From the NCBI RefSeq assembly GCF_020740795.1, contig NC_067302.1, positions 338,501-402,500 of the forward strand: a stretch of DNA of 64,000 nt, read 5' to 3'. Positions 41,751 through 54,900 of the stretch are shown here, piece by piece. Source of the DNA: Apus apus (Eukaryota > Chordata > Aves > Apodiformes > Apodidae). Each line of letters begins with the position of its first letter. Position 1 is the first letter of the stretch. A program made the position numbers and the translations under genes. The notes beneath the pieces were generated by a model. That model saw nothing but the letters and a program-made list of their open reading frames with translations, ran no database searches and had not been told where the DNA came from.

Positions 41751-41875
41751 TGACATTGCTGCAGAACACAGTACAATTGGATGAATTTGGATTATGTTGG
41801 CCAAAGCATACAGTCTTCAACGCTGCTTTACACCACAATCAGCATTGGCCATGCACATTCAACAACAGCATCAGC

Positions 41876-42601
41876 TTAGTTATCGTCTTTAAGCTTCTTG
41901 ATCTTATACTTATGACGCTCGATTTCTTTCTGCAGACGCTCTATCTCTTTCTGGTGGTGATCGATCTCTTCCTCATGGTGTTTCCGTAAGGCAGAGAGCT
42001 GCTCCCTCTCCTTCTCCCTGCAAGGAAGCACAGCACAAGGTGCACTCGGGTGCACCCCCGGCTCACCGCAACCCTCCGGCTGCCGAGGCTTCGGCTGCAG
42101 GCAGGGGCAGGCCCGGCTGGCCGAGGCCCCGCACCAGGCCCCGGGGTGACCGGGACGGGGCGGGGGGGCTGCCGGGGCGGCGGCCGCGGGCACCGCTCAC
42201 CTGAAGTACCGCTCCTCCTCCGCCGCCTGCTTCTTCCCGAAGGCGCCCCCGGCCTCGCGGATGGCGCCGCCGCCGCCGCCGCCCTTCCCTGCGCCTTTGC
42301 CCAGCTCGCCCAGCTGCGGGGAGACGGCGGTGAGCGGGGCGGGCAGGCACGGCGGGCGGGCACACGCACCGGGGGCACACGCACCGGGGGCACACACACC
42401 GGGGGCACACACACCGGGGGCACACACACACGCACCGGGGGCACACGCACCGGGGGCACACACACACACACCGGGGGCAGACAGGCATCCCACCCCCGCC
42501 CCGCACACCTGGTCGGCGCCCGAGCCCGAGCTCCAGCGCTGCTGCTGCGCCAGCAGGGCCCCGCGCAGCCCGCCCCGCGCCGCCGCCGCCACCGCCGCCA
42601 T
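41876..42601 (-). CDS. ATP5IF1: Mitochondrial ATP synthase inhibitory factor 1, 3 exons
   Basis: Matrix protein that binds F1-ATPase at low pH and blocks ATP hydrolysis when the membrane potential fails. Exons: 42601-42509, 42313-42201 and 42017-41876, all GT-AG and in phase, giving 115 residues (about 106 in human by memory). Residues 1-28 are rich in Ala, Arg, Gln and Ser and lack acidic residues, as in a mitochondrial presequence. The inhibitory segment [20 protein letters not shown] is intact, followed by the HH-containing part ([11 protein letters not shown]), whose histidines form the pH switch in the family, and a C-terminal heptad coiled coil ([20 protein letters not shown]). The sequence before the inhibitory segment carries a six-glycine run not present in the mammalian sequence I recall. 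GTG directly precedes the ATG; I chose the ATG. The gene is head to head with DNAJC8. Confidence 0.95.
42266..42283. repeat. (GCC)6 triplet run encoding poly-Gly in ATP5IF1
   Basis: Six GCC units on the plus strand read as six GGC glycine codons on the minus strand, in exon 2 of ATP5IF1 just before the inhibitory segment. Copy number is likely to vary between individuals or species. Confidence 0.85.
42357..42479. repeat. Minisatellite of about 15-bp units in ATP5IF1 intron 1
   Basis: About eight units of CCGGGGGCACACRCA, several with extra CA dinucleotides, fill most of the 195-bp intron between exons 1 and 2. On the transcript strand the unit is GT-rich (GGTGTGTGTGCCCCC). It reads open in several frames but is intronic. 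Confidence 0.92.
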
Positions 42602-42967
42602 CACCGGCTGCCCTTGGAGCCGCGCGGACGGGACCCGCCCCGCGCATGCGCAGCCTCCGCTTCCGCCCAGCCCCTCCCGGGGCCCGCGCGGGGCTGGTCA
42701 GCGGGGGGTCCCGCGGCCGCCCTTTCCCTCCTCCCCCCGCGGCCCGGCAGGCTGTCCCGGCGGGCCGGCCCGGCAGGCTGTCCCAGCAGGCTGTCCCGGC
42801 GGGCTGGCCAGGAGGCCGCCCCGGAGGCCGCCCCGGGCCCGCCCCCCCAGGACGCGGCGCCGGGCCCCGCGGGGGGCGGGGCCTAGCGCTGTGCGCGCGG
42901 GCGGTCACGTGCCGAGCCCGCCGCCGCCCGCCCCGCGCGCGCATGCGCAGCGTCACGTGGCCTGGCG
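42602..42967. promoter_or_regulatory. Shared bidirectional promoter of ATP5IF1 and DNAJC8
   Basis: 366 bp separate the two divergent start codons within a CpG island. Palindromic NRF1-type sites GCGCATGCGC occur at 42642-42651 (about 41 bp upstream of the ATP5IF1 ATG) and at 42939-42948 (20 bp upstream of the DNAJC8 ATG). GTCACGTG E-boxes (USF/MITF-TFE type) occur at 42904-42911 and 42952-42959. An ETS-like CTTCCG is at 42660-42665. There is no TATA box. Site identity is from known consensus sequences; occupancy is inferred. Confidence 0.8.
42738..42835. repeat. GC-rich tandem repeats within the shared promoter
   Basis: CAGGCTGTCCC occurs three times (42748, 42774 and 42787), embedded in GGCGGGCYGGCC spacers, followed by a perfect 12-bp tandem duplication GGAGGCCGCCCC at 42811-42834. 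The repeat block lies in the middle of the promoter and changes the spacing between its two halves. Confidence 0.85.
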
Positions 42968-45900
42968 ATGGCGGCGGCGGGGCAGCCCGCGGCGGGGGGC
43001 GCGGAGGAGGCGTTCCTCACCTTCTACAGCGAGGTACCGGCCCCGGGCCGCCCGCGCCCGCCGGGACCCGCTCCCGCCGGCGGGGCCTGGCGGGTTGTGC
43101 GGCGCCCGGCCCGGCCCGGCCGCCCAGAGGGAACCCCGCCGGGCCCCGAGCCTGGCCGTGCTGGGCCGGGGGCTGCCCCGGGGGCTGCGGGAGGGCGGGC
43201 CGGGCTGAGGCGCCGCGCGGGGGGAGCGGGGGGAGCGCGGGGCCGGGGCAGGTGCCGGCGGGTCGGTGCTCGCTCCGGGGGCCCGGCGTGTCGCGCCCTC
43301 CCGAAGCCCCCGTTGCGGCTGCGGGAAGGAGCTGCGCGCTCTGACCCGTTTCTCTCCCTCGGATAAACCCAGTGGGCGTTGTGCGGTCCGCGGTCTCTGA
43401 ACGTAACCCTGGGCAGTGCTCTGCTGATCGGCCTTTTTGTGAGGAAACTGCCTTTTGGGAAGGGGTGAGGGGCCAGTTTCCCTCAGCCTGTGCGAGTCTC
43501 CCGGTACTTTGTGCGCAGCCTGGATGTATTTACCGGAGTCTGCCCACAGAAGGGTAGTGCGAGTTTGGGCGATGCTTGTTTCTGTAAAGAAAGGTGAACG
43601 TTGAATGTAAATGTATTGTTTGGTTTGGCTTAGTACTTCTAAAAACAAAAAGTAGACTGAGCTGAACTAATAACCTGTCGTCAGAATGAAATGGACTTAC
43701 GTGCTTGCCCTGGTATCACTTAATGTGTTTATTAAGCTGTTCTGCCACCAGTGGGTTAATCCCAAGGAACCACTATGATGGTGCTGGTATAGGGGCAAAG
43801 GGAGGGGAAAAGCCACAGCTGTTGAGCTGTAGGAGAGAGAGGCAGAAGTACTTTCTGGGAGTTTTTTTTCTAATGTAACATTAAAAATACTGTCATGCTG
43901 TAGAAAAGGCTAAAAAATGTGTTCTGATAGTGTTTGAGTAAAGTAACTGCAGACTTTGGATGAGCAAGAGGTGTTGTGAATTGTAGTGCCAGATGATGAT
44001 GGTGGCTGGCGTAGCTATCACATGAGTAGGTGTGACTGTTGTGATGGTCAGCTAATGTAGGTTTCTCTTGTTCTTCAGGTAAAACAAATTGAAAAACGAG
44101 ACTCTGTTTTAACATCAAAAAACCAAATTGACAGGCTGACCAGACCTGGATCTTCCTATTTCAACTTGAACCCTTTTGAGGTTAGTTTGAACATTTTATA
44201 CACCCTTCTGACTTGGTAGACTAACTTCCAGGTTTACTGGGTATGTATTTCAGTAAAAAAGACCAAGCATAAAGGAAACAATTCTCTAGATGTAGATTAC
44301 CACTCAGAAGATTTACAGAAAACAGAAGGATGGTGTCTATGTGCTTGCTCACTTTTTCACCTGTTTATGGCAGGAGCAGACTGTATTATTTTGACGTGTT
44401 TCCCTACTGGAAGACTTGGCAGATGAATGTTAGGTAATCTCTGAATGAGAATGTCACAGCTACAGGTGACACACTTCGCACGTTCTGTTCTGAGCACTCT
44501 TGACTTGGCGTTTCTAGTTGTGCCTTTTCTTTTGGATGTTCATCCCACTGGACCTACATAGGGCAAGGGATGAGAGAAGGGCTCTTCACTGCTCACACTA
44601 GGGAGCAGTCTGTGAGGAGGCACTGGGAGGTGGGTAGTTCCCTTGCACGTTGTGTAGTTTGATTGCAGTTGCAGTCAGTTATAAAGTCTTAACAAGTAGG
44701 AAAGCCTGAATAAGTAAATAAAGCAAGATGTTGTTCCTCTGGATCTGGCTTTTCCTGTGTTCCTTCCTGATAACATCTTTGTCTGCCTTTTTAAAGCCCC
44801 AGGTGCTTTTTGTAGTCCCAATTTAGGGCTGGTCATCCAGATTAGATGACAGACTCACATTGTTCAGTACTGTGTAGATCCTAGTACCTGACAAGTAAAT
44901 TAAGAAAACCATTTTGAAGCGGATTGTAGCTTTCCTATGAGAAAGTGGGTTTTATTTGCAATTCTTAGTGTCAGACCAGCATGCATCTGCATTGAATAGG
45001 CTCCCTTGTTACTTAGGACTTCTGTTCAGGAAATGAGTTCACAAAATAGCTCATAAGCTCTGCCACATCCCTGAAGATCAGTACATGATAAGTGGGCTCG
45101 TTCATGGAAACCAAGCAGTAAAATTCTCATCTTCTTTCAAAACAATAAAATGGATAAATTATTACAAAATAGTATGTTTCCTGACCAAAGTCCTCACTTA
45201 TGGATGATCTAACCGTGTCTCAAAGCCACTGTGAGCTTCCATTCCTGCCAAACTAAGCATTGCTACAGGAGTGGTTGAAGGTTTAGACAAATTGTGGCTA
45301 TTAAGGAATGGCAGTTGTCTACATGAGACTTGAATGTGTAAGGGACACTGGCATGGTCAGAGGAATCCAGCATTGCTAAAAGTAGAATGTCCCAAACATG
45401 TTGTCTCTTAAAAAGCTTGTTTTATTAGATGAAAATCCATGTCCTGAATCAGCTCCCTGATGGGGGGAGCTTTCTGGTGGTGTGTCTGTGTGCCAGTGAA
45501 CCAAGTGTTTAGTGCTTGCTGCCAGGAACCTGAAACTTGGGGAGTATCATCAAACTTGCTCTGCTCTCATGGTCTCTTGTAGGTCCTGCAGATGGATCCT
45601 GAAGCCACAGATGAAGAGATAAAGAAAAGATTCCGGCAGGTATTTGACTTTTGCACTTGGAGCCTCTGGAAGGAAACTAGAAATGGTTAGAGTTGGAAGG
45701 GACCCTAAAGATCATCCAGTCCCACCCCCCTGCATGGGCAGGGACACCTCCCACCAGTCCAGGTTGCTCCAAGCCCCATCCAACCTGCCCTTCAACACTG
45801 CCAGGGATGGGGCAGCCACAGCTTCCCTGGGCAACCTGGGCCAGGCTCTCACCACCCTCACACTAAAGAATTTCCTCCTGATCTCTAACCTAAATCTTTC

Positions 45901-48900
45901 AGAAGCTCAGTAGAGATTGTGAAGCTGTGCTTGGGAACAAGAAAAATGGTGGTAAAGCTGTATTTGTGCAGAAAAGTAGCCATTTTGGGAAGAAATGCGT
46001 AGATCAGTCTTTGAATGAACAAGAGAGCTGCACAAGTATCCCTGGTGCATGGTGTGCTGCTTTACTGTAGGGTGTGTGAGTGGGCTATGGCAAACTGTGT
46101 CATTTGTCAGAAATTAAGAACAAAGAAAAGGTGTTATTCTCAATTATATCTATTTTCTGTGAGTTTTCTTTAAGGATTTCTGCAGTCATTTTTGGTGGCT
46201 GGGTTACCTGGGACAGCTCACTGATCCATCTGCATTGCCTCATGCAGTGCAGGGAACATGACCCCAAACTTACTGTGCAGACAGATCTGCAGGAGGAGGT
46301 TGAGTTTTAATCAGTGCAGCAAAGAAACAGTATTGGGAGGGCTATAGTGTCCCACCTGAGTTCGTGGTGTAAACATCACAAACTTCAGCCAGGAAGCTGT
46401 GCTGGCTGACAGAGGGACATGCCTGCCAAGTTGGTGATGGATTATGGACTGTCTCTGTGTGTGGGAAGTGGGAGGCCAGCCTTCTAGTGTGTTGCTGACA
46501 TCTCAGCTCTGCAAATCAACAAACTGGGGCTGTCTGAGCTTTAGGCTGGTAGAATACCACAGGAAAATGTTTTGACGTCAGTGTGATGAAGTGAAAAAAG
46601 TGCATGGAATTGTGTATTGGAGAAATCAAAGCACTTAAATACAGCATGTGGAACAGCCAACAAAAGAAAAAAGACCCTGGGTGTTGCACATTGCAGAGTA
46701 AACCAGCAGCATGCTGCTCTTTAGGACCGGAGACAAACTTTTTGCCTGTGAACTAGGAAAGTGCCATCTCTGAAGTTCAGGAAGTTAATATTTTGCATTC
46801 TTCAGCACGAATGCAATCTCAGTTGCCATACTGTGACTGGTTTTGAACACGGCACTAGGAAAGGTGCAGGTAAACTAGAGTCCATAGAGCAACAGCAAAA
46901 AAAAAATCTATATGGGGAAAGTTTGAAAGAACTTTCTTATTCTCTGAAAGAGGAAGCTGGAGGACAGATGCTTCCCAGCCCAAATGAGATTGACCTGTCT
47001 CTCCTTAACAGAGACTACAGGAAGGAGTTCTAGTAGCTTTCAGTGAAGGAGCCTAAGGAAAACCTTTCCCATTCTTTTAAATATTTGGATGTTGGAACAG
47101 GCTAAGGATGCTGGATTCTTGGGAGGCATTGTTGAATTAAAGACAAACTCTGTTTGAAGATGATCTGTGTAGGTGTTCATGTCAACATCAGGCACTGCAG
47201 CTGAAGGATGTTTATTTTATTCTGCACATCCCAAGCTGCAGTTTCTCCAGCAGCCTGTTTAGTACAGGGGTTGAAGCATCTCCCTGATGAGGAAAGGCTG
47301 AGATAGCTGGGACTCTTTAACCTGGAGAAGCCTGAGGGGAGACCTTATCAATGCCTGTAAGTATCTAAAGGGTGGGTGCAGGGAGGATGGAGCCAGACTC
47401 TGTTCGGTAGTTGCCAGTGACAGGACAAGGGGCAGTGGACACAAGCTGGAACATGGGAAATGCCTTTTAAATATGAGGAAAAACTTCTTTACAGTGAGAG
47501 TGACAGAACCCGCCTGGATGCAGCCCTGTGGGATATTCTCCCGGGGCTCCTGCTTTAGCAGGGGGGGTTGGACTAGATGATCTGTAGACGTTCCTTCAAC
47601 TCAGACTATTCGGTGATTCTGTGATTATATTTGATTTATAAGCTTTTACTGGTGCATGCTTCTACATGTTGTCAGGTCCTTTGTCCATAAACAAAGGAAT
47701 GTGATCTCCTGTAATTCCTTCTATCCGAGACTGTTTCCATCCTCTCACAAAAATCTCTTGAAATATTCATCTTTTACAAAGATTTTGATACCATGATCCT
47801 TTCTCTTGCAGTTGTCAATATTGGTGCATCCAGACAAAAACCAAGACGATGCAGATAGAGCCCAGAAGGCATTTGAAGGTAATGCTCTCACTTTCCCGGG
47901 GCTGGTGTATGGCAGTGGTTGCACTGCTCCTTCTTTGTAGCTGGTTTAGGAGTTGGTTGGGGTGGAGGCCCCAGTGCAGAAGGGGGTGACGTTTCCCCAG
48001 CGCTGTCACTAGATGGTGTGTTCACACCTCCCTGTGCCGCCGGGACAGGCCCGGCCGCGGCTGTCGAGATTGTTCAAGAAACACTCTTTAAGCTGTGAAT
48101 TAGATTTGATTGCAAGACCCTATGACAGAAGGAATGTGATGGGTTTAGGTGTGTGGTTTGCATTATGGGGAGGCATTGTGCACCTTAAACTTGCCTCCTG
48201 GCCTGTAACTAAATCACTTGGTAGGACTGACAGTTTGACCCTGCTGACTTCAAAAGGTGTCTTGCAGTCTGCCACCACTGTACCCCGAATCTCATTTGAC
48301 TAATCATGATATAATTTGTATTTAAATGTATTTAGATGCATTTTTAAAAAAACACAACCCAAAAAAACCCAAACAACCACCCCCTCCAAAATTCTAGGAA
48401 GCATAACTTATATGGTCAACAAGCAGCCATCCTGTGATGCCTTGTGACTGCAACTACTGATGCTATTAATGTTGATCCTTTTTGTTAGCTGTAGACAAAG
48501 CATACAAGTTGCTGCTAGATCAAGAGCAAAAGAAGAGGGCGTTGGACGTGATACAGGCAGGAAAAGAGTATGTGGAACACACTGTAAGTATTCCATACGA
48601 ACATCCAGGGGTGGGAGCGAGCAGTAACCAGTCCTTTGTAATTTGCTTTTTGGTACATGTGCTGCATGTTGAGGCCATGTGAGCTGAACAAAGCTCATAA
48701 TGAAGCTGTACCGGTGGACTCTGAGCTCTTCATGGCATGAAAAAATGTGCTTTATCCAAGACTGCTGATGGGCTCAGTGCAAGATAACTCAGTGAAATTC
48801 AGTACTTGAAATAATGAGGTCAGACCACATGATCTGACCTAATATTTTTTTAAGTCTGTGAATAAATGATGCAGTTCAAATGTGTATAGGTGGAAAAAAA

Positions 48901-51900
48901 ATTGGTGGTGACAGCAGAAAACGGGGAAGTTTGCAGGGAAGTGGCCTATATGATAAGAAAAGAAGCTTGGATTGTATTGGCCAAGAAGTTAGTTGAGTGA
49001 TGTGAGTGGACCAAAACATGACAACCTCAAGAAAGCAGGTGATCCAGGACAACTTGGATACTCTAAAGCAAGCAACACTTTGTATTCTGCTACTTGTTGT
49101 TAGTCTTTTGAATATTACAAAGCAAAATTAACTTCCTGCTAGTTTGAATGGTGTATATTGGATATGAATATATCTTTAAAACAAGACAAAAATAGAACAA
49201 CAAAAGACTGTTGAATTAATAATATCTAACATAGTATTTTTTATTTACTGCGGTTCACATGGTAGCAATCTTGTATGTGTTTTTCTGGACCTTGGACCAG
49301 GAGGTTTTGGTCTAAAATAAAACATTGATCCAAATAAAGAACCTACTGTCATCCAGAGTTCTTCCCACACAGTGGAGTAGGAATACAGAACTACTTGGGT
49401 GCAGTAATGTGAGCCCTATAACATTTTTTCAGCTCTTATTTTTGTTCTTAATCTTCAGGTGAAAGAAAAAAAGAAACAGCTGAAGAAGGATGGAAAACCT
49501 CCCACTGTAGAAGAGGATGATCCTGAAGTTGTAAGTCATACCTTGTTCAGAGAAACAGGGTAGTACAAAAATGTATTCTGAGTAATTAAGAGTCAAACCC
49601 ATTACAGGAGTATTTATTAGACTTGTCAGAGTGTTGTAAATCCTTGCTCTTACAGAAGAACACTGTAGAGTACTGTGTGTGGGGTGATGCCCATGCATTT
49701 CAAAAATAGTTTAACTGTAGTGTAAAGAATAAATATATGGTATGATCATCGGGTGATGTGGGTGTGAAGGGACCTTGAAGGTCATCTAGTTCCAACTCTT
49801 CCTGCAGGGGCAGGGACACCTCCCACTACACCATCCAGCTTGGCCTTGAATGCTTCCAGGGAGGGGAAGTGAGATTATATAGATAAAACTATTCAGTTCT
49901 TCCACTGGAGCAAGTCTTGCTGCTTGCACATGATGCAGTCTTTTTTGAATTTAATATAGAATCATAGAATCATCAAGGTTGAAAAAGACCTTCAAGATTA
50001 TCAAGTCCAATCTTCCACCCTACAGCTCCCAACCACTAAACCATTTTATGAAGCACCCTCTCCAGCACCTCCATGTCCTTCCTATCCTGTGGTGCCAAGG
50101 AGTTTCTTGTGCTCTGAGTGCTGGAACAGAGGTGTTCTTGCTGCCAGCAGAGGCACCTATAGACCCCACTGTAGGACATCTGAAATGTGCTCTTAGTGAC
50201 ACTTTGTAGTACAAGCTGTTTCACCTGCTTGTTCCGTATAGATACATGTGCTGTTCTGCAACAAACCAGTGTTATTCAAAGATATGACATAACTTAGTTC
50301 TTCTTACCTGGCTTGTAGCCTGAAAAATTCAAGTGATACTAGAGGCTTTGACAGAATGTATTTATCAGATTCTGACATAATTAGTCTTCCTGTCTATTTT
50401 TTTTCCCTCTACAAAGTGATTTTTTTCTTCTTGATATCACCAGAGTAATCCTGTAACAGTCTTTATTTCCCATTGATTTTCAGATGTCTCTTGCTGTTCT
50501 TTAATAATGAGGTTTGTTTTAAGTATACTGATAGTTCCTACTGGAAAGCCAGGGCCAGACTTTTACAACATATCCATCAAGAAGATCTCCTGGGAAATTA
50601 CTGTATAAACAGTGACCAGTTTGCCTTTTTTGTCAGCTGCAACATTGCAAGACTTAACAGAAGAATTAGAGAGCTTGAAATTCACAGTTATATTTAGGCA
50701 TAGCTTCATGAACAAAAATGAAGATGAGACTAATATGAGACTAATAACTAGCTGTTTCCTGGTGTCTCAGAGGGAATTTAATCAGCAGTGGTTTATACCT
50801 TTTCAAATGCTTCTGCTATTGACTCCTATCAGGGCAGGATATGGGGTTATATGGGCACACACATGCTTTGCATTCTTCAGCATTTTGATGTAAACCAAAC
50901 TTCTCTAACTTTGTTAATGGGCATTATTTTAAGACTGGGTTTGTGGTTTGCAGTTCAAACAGGCTGTGTACAAGCAGACGATGAAGCTCTTTGCTGAACT
51001 GGAAATTAAGAGAAAAGAAAGAGAAGCAAAAGAAATGCATGAAAGGTATGAACCACATTCTGCTTGTGCACTTCACGCTCTTCTTCCCCCATTATGCTTC
51101 TTCTGAGAAAATAAGGGGTCACAGAATCTTAGAAAAGTCTAAGTTGGAGCAGACCTTTGGAGATCATCTTGTCCAGCCTCCCACTGAAAGCAGGGCCTTG
51201 GATTAGATTCCTAAGGGTCTTGTCAAACTGACTTCCAGTGATATATTCCACCACTTCTCTGGGAAACCTGTGGGCTGTAGAGCTCTGTGCTTGAGAAATG
51301 CAAATGGTCAACTTGCCTTCCTGTATTTCAGACATTGATATATTTGGTGTGCTTGTATGCTTCTATGTGTCCACATGGAGCCAAAGCAGTGACATGGTGA
51401 CACATATCTGCATGCTGTTAGCACACAAGAATTGACGTTAGTGTTAATTAAGTGCCAGAAATACCCTGTGGCACATGTGATCCTGAATATTTTAAGTTTT
51501 TGATCACATGTTGCCTGAGTGCTCACTCTGGATTCACTTCATAAAGCAGGGTTTCTGTACTGGTCAGTGAAGACAGCCTGGGAGATGGTTGCAGGGCATT
51601 ACTTTTGATTACAGATGAAAATTGGGGTCAAAAAAATTTATTCTTGCCTTCAAGTGCTTATTAACTTCTCAACAGTTTTAGAGCCTTAGCACCATAGTTA
51701 CGAAGGAGTCCAACTTGTTTTGCCAAGCAAGAGAAACTGACTCACTTAAGAAGTGCATGGCATGCTGCCAGGGGTGTCAGGCCATCTTCTCACTGCTCTT
51801 CCAGATTTGAAAATAAATTCTATTAGCGGTGTTATTTTAGATGTGTGTGTTTGTCTCTTCTGATAAGTGCTTTAGTCTGCCAAGAAATGCAAAGAGCTTT

Positions 51901-54900
51901 CCGAGATGTTTTGAAAGTATTATTGTGTTTCTTGAAAGTAGGTGCTTGTGGGTTCATAACCTCTTTGTGGGATCCCTTCCAGGAAGCGGCAGAGGGAAGA
52001 GGAAATCGAGGCCCAAGAGAAAGCAAAGCGAGAGCGGGAGTGGCAGAAGAACTTTGAGGTAACCAGGAGCTTAATTTGCAGGATGGTCCTCAGCAGCCAT
52101 GCTGCAGGGAATGTCCTTAGAGAGGAGAGGCATTTTGTCTGCAGGTGCTAGAAGAGAATTTGAGTAGACACTTAGTAACTAAGATGCTGCACAAGCCTGG
52201 GTTTGGTCCTTGTGTAGGGAGAAGGGCCCGTGGAGAGGCACTGGTGTCACCTTCCCAGAAAGCAGCCTGGTAGCTCAAAATGTAGGATTTTTCATCTTGG
52301 CTGGCAGATCCTTCTTGTTCAAATTACTGCCTAGCCCAGTTTGCTGCTGACCCATAAAACTTCATCTGGCAGCTGTTCAACCACAAGTGTGGGCTGTTGC
52401 TGGTAGGTCTCAGTCTGGTTATCACTCACAGAATTTGCATCTCCAGTGACTATCAGAGACCTGAATGACAGTCACTTCCCTTCAACCCTTTAAGACTGTA
52501 TTCAGGGTTCATCCTTAAGAAGTAGCTTTCTGGTTGTTGTGCAGCTATTCTAGGGGTCAAACCTACACCTTGCCAAAATACTTGATCTCTGACTCTTCCC
52601 TCATTACACACCACAGGGGAAATCTTGTGACATGTCAGGCATGGTGGGTAGGAAAGAAGTCAGTAACAGTGTGCAGGACCTCATGAAAAGGTGAGTTAGT
52701 CGTTAATTTAACTCAAAGCTGGATCCCAGTCTATAGTTAAGAAGACTTTAAAAAAGAGGGCATGTGGGAGGGAAGTGCATGAGTTGGACTGGCATCCTGT
52801 GGAAAGCGGGTAACTAGGATGTTTCTGGAGACTCAGCTGGGAAGAGTTCATGTGTTATATACAATGGATATAATAGGTTAGATATTCAGGAAAACTTGTG
52901 CAACGCTGCTGTGCTGAGTGCACTGGGAGTCTTGTCATGTAATGGTAGAGAGAGAAACGAGTGTGTCACTGGCCTTGCTGGTGGTCAGAGAACTTGGGTG
53001 TCAGAATCAGAATTGTCAAGGTTGGAAAAGACTTTCAAGATCATCAAGTCCAACCATCCACCCTACAACCCCCAACCACTAAACCATCTTAGAAATACCA
53101 CGTCTACCCCTTTTTTGAACACCTCCAGGGATGGTGCCTTACCACCTCTCTGGGCAGCCTGTTCCAAGGCCTCACCACTCTTTCTGGGAAGAAATGTTCC
53201 CTAATATCCAGCCTGAACCTCCCCTGGCACAACTTGACCCCACTTCCTCTTGTCCTATCACTAGTCACCCGGGAGAAGAGGCAACACCCACCTCACCACA
53301 ACCTCCTCTCGGGCAGTTGTAGAGGGCAATGAGGTCTCCCCTCAGCCTCCTCTTCTCCAGGCTGAACAGCCCCAGCTCCCTCAGCCTCTCTTCATAAGAC
53401 CTGTTCTCCAGACCACTCATCAGCCTGGTTGCCCTTCTCTGCACTGTCATTGCTGTCAGGATGCATTAAAGCAGAGCAGCTGAGGAAATGTGAGCAAGTA
53501 TTACAAGCAAATAGTGATGGACCAAACAGAGGAGCTGCAGAGCTGCTGATAGTGCAGCTTCAAGAACCTGCATGTCCTCAACCACTCCTAGAGAGCTGAA
53601 CCTCTCCACTTACAGGTATCTTCTCCAGCCTTGCTGGTGTCATAGAATCATAGAATGGCTAGGTTTGGAAGGGACCTTAAAGATCATATGGTTCTGACCC
53701 CCCTGCATGGGCAGGGACACCTCCCACCAGTCCAGGTTGCTCCAAGCCCCATCCAACCTGCCCTTCAACACTACAAGGGATGGGGCAGCCACAGCTTCCC
53801 TGGGCAACCTGGGCCAGGGTCTCACCACCCTCAGAGGAAGGAATTTCCTACTAATGTCTAACCTAAATCTCCCCTCTTCCAGTTTGGATCCATTCCCCAT
53901 TGTTGTCTCACTCCCTGCCCTCGTCCGAAGTCCCTCCCCAACTTTCCTGGAGCCCCTTCAGGCACTGGAAGGTGCTCTAAGGTCTCCCTGGAGCTTTCTC
54001 TTCTCCAGACTGAACAACCCCAGTTCTCAGCCTGTCCTCGTGGGTGAGGTGCTCCAGTCTTCTGATGATCTCTGTGGCCTCCTCTGGACTCGTTCCATGT
54101 CCCTCATATGTTTGGGCTCCAGATCTGGACACAGTTCTTCAGATTGGGTCTCATGAGAGCTGAGCAGATAGATGAGCAGAATCACCTCCATTGATCTCCT
54201 GGCCACGCTTCTTTTGATGCAGCCCAGGACAGGGTTGGTTTCTGGGCTGCAAGTGCACATTGTTTGCTCATGTTGAGCTTCTCATCCACCATCACCCTCA
54301 AGTCCTTCTCCTCGGGGCTGTTACTGATCCATTCACCCAAATTGTGCTTGGGATTGCCCTGATCCAGGTCCATTTAATCCACATGAAAAGACAGTATCAA
54401 AGTTGGGTGTTAATGTCCCAAATGGATCAGTAGAATAGGCAAGACTAAGCAGCCTATTTCTGCTAGTGACCATCACTGAGAGAGGATGACTGGAGACAAA
54501 ATAACATATGAATTCTTGGCTGCCCCTGTATGTGTACTGTTGAAGCATCTGCCTTAAAAATGTGTCCAAAAAGAGAATGTGTGTTGCTGCTTCAAATTAT
54601 GTTTAAACCATAAGGAAAAAGAAAAAAAAATCCCAACACAAAAATCCCAGCTTTTAAAAGTGCTCATGTTGTACCTGTGCATTGCTGTTCTGGGCTTTCC
54701 TACTCCAGGTGATTCCAGCCCTTGTCTGCATCCTAGTTTTGATCCTGTACCTTTACCCTGAAGACCTGTAGGTTTTGTCCCTCATATATATTCTGCAGTA
54801 TTCCTGAATCCTCTTAGGAATATCTGTGTCATCCAAGTGGTTGCTTGCTGGTTCTAGAAGCTATTCATAGGTTCCTTTCAGGGCTGAGTTATATCTTGAT

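Noticed and set aside
42050-43648. Long frames (176-315 codons) around the ATP5IF1/DNAJC8 promoter
   Set aside because: They run through the promoter, a minisatellite and true exons in the wrong frames. The real exons are short and spliced.
53707-54156. 149-codon plus-strand frame
   Set aside because: It lies wholly inside an antisense CR1 fragment.
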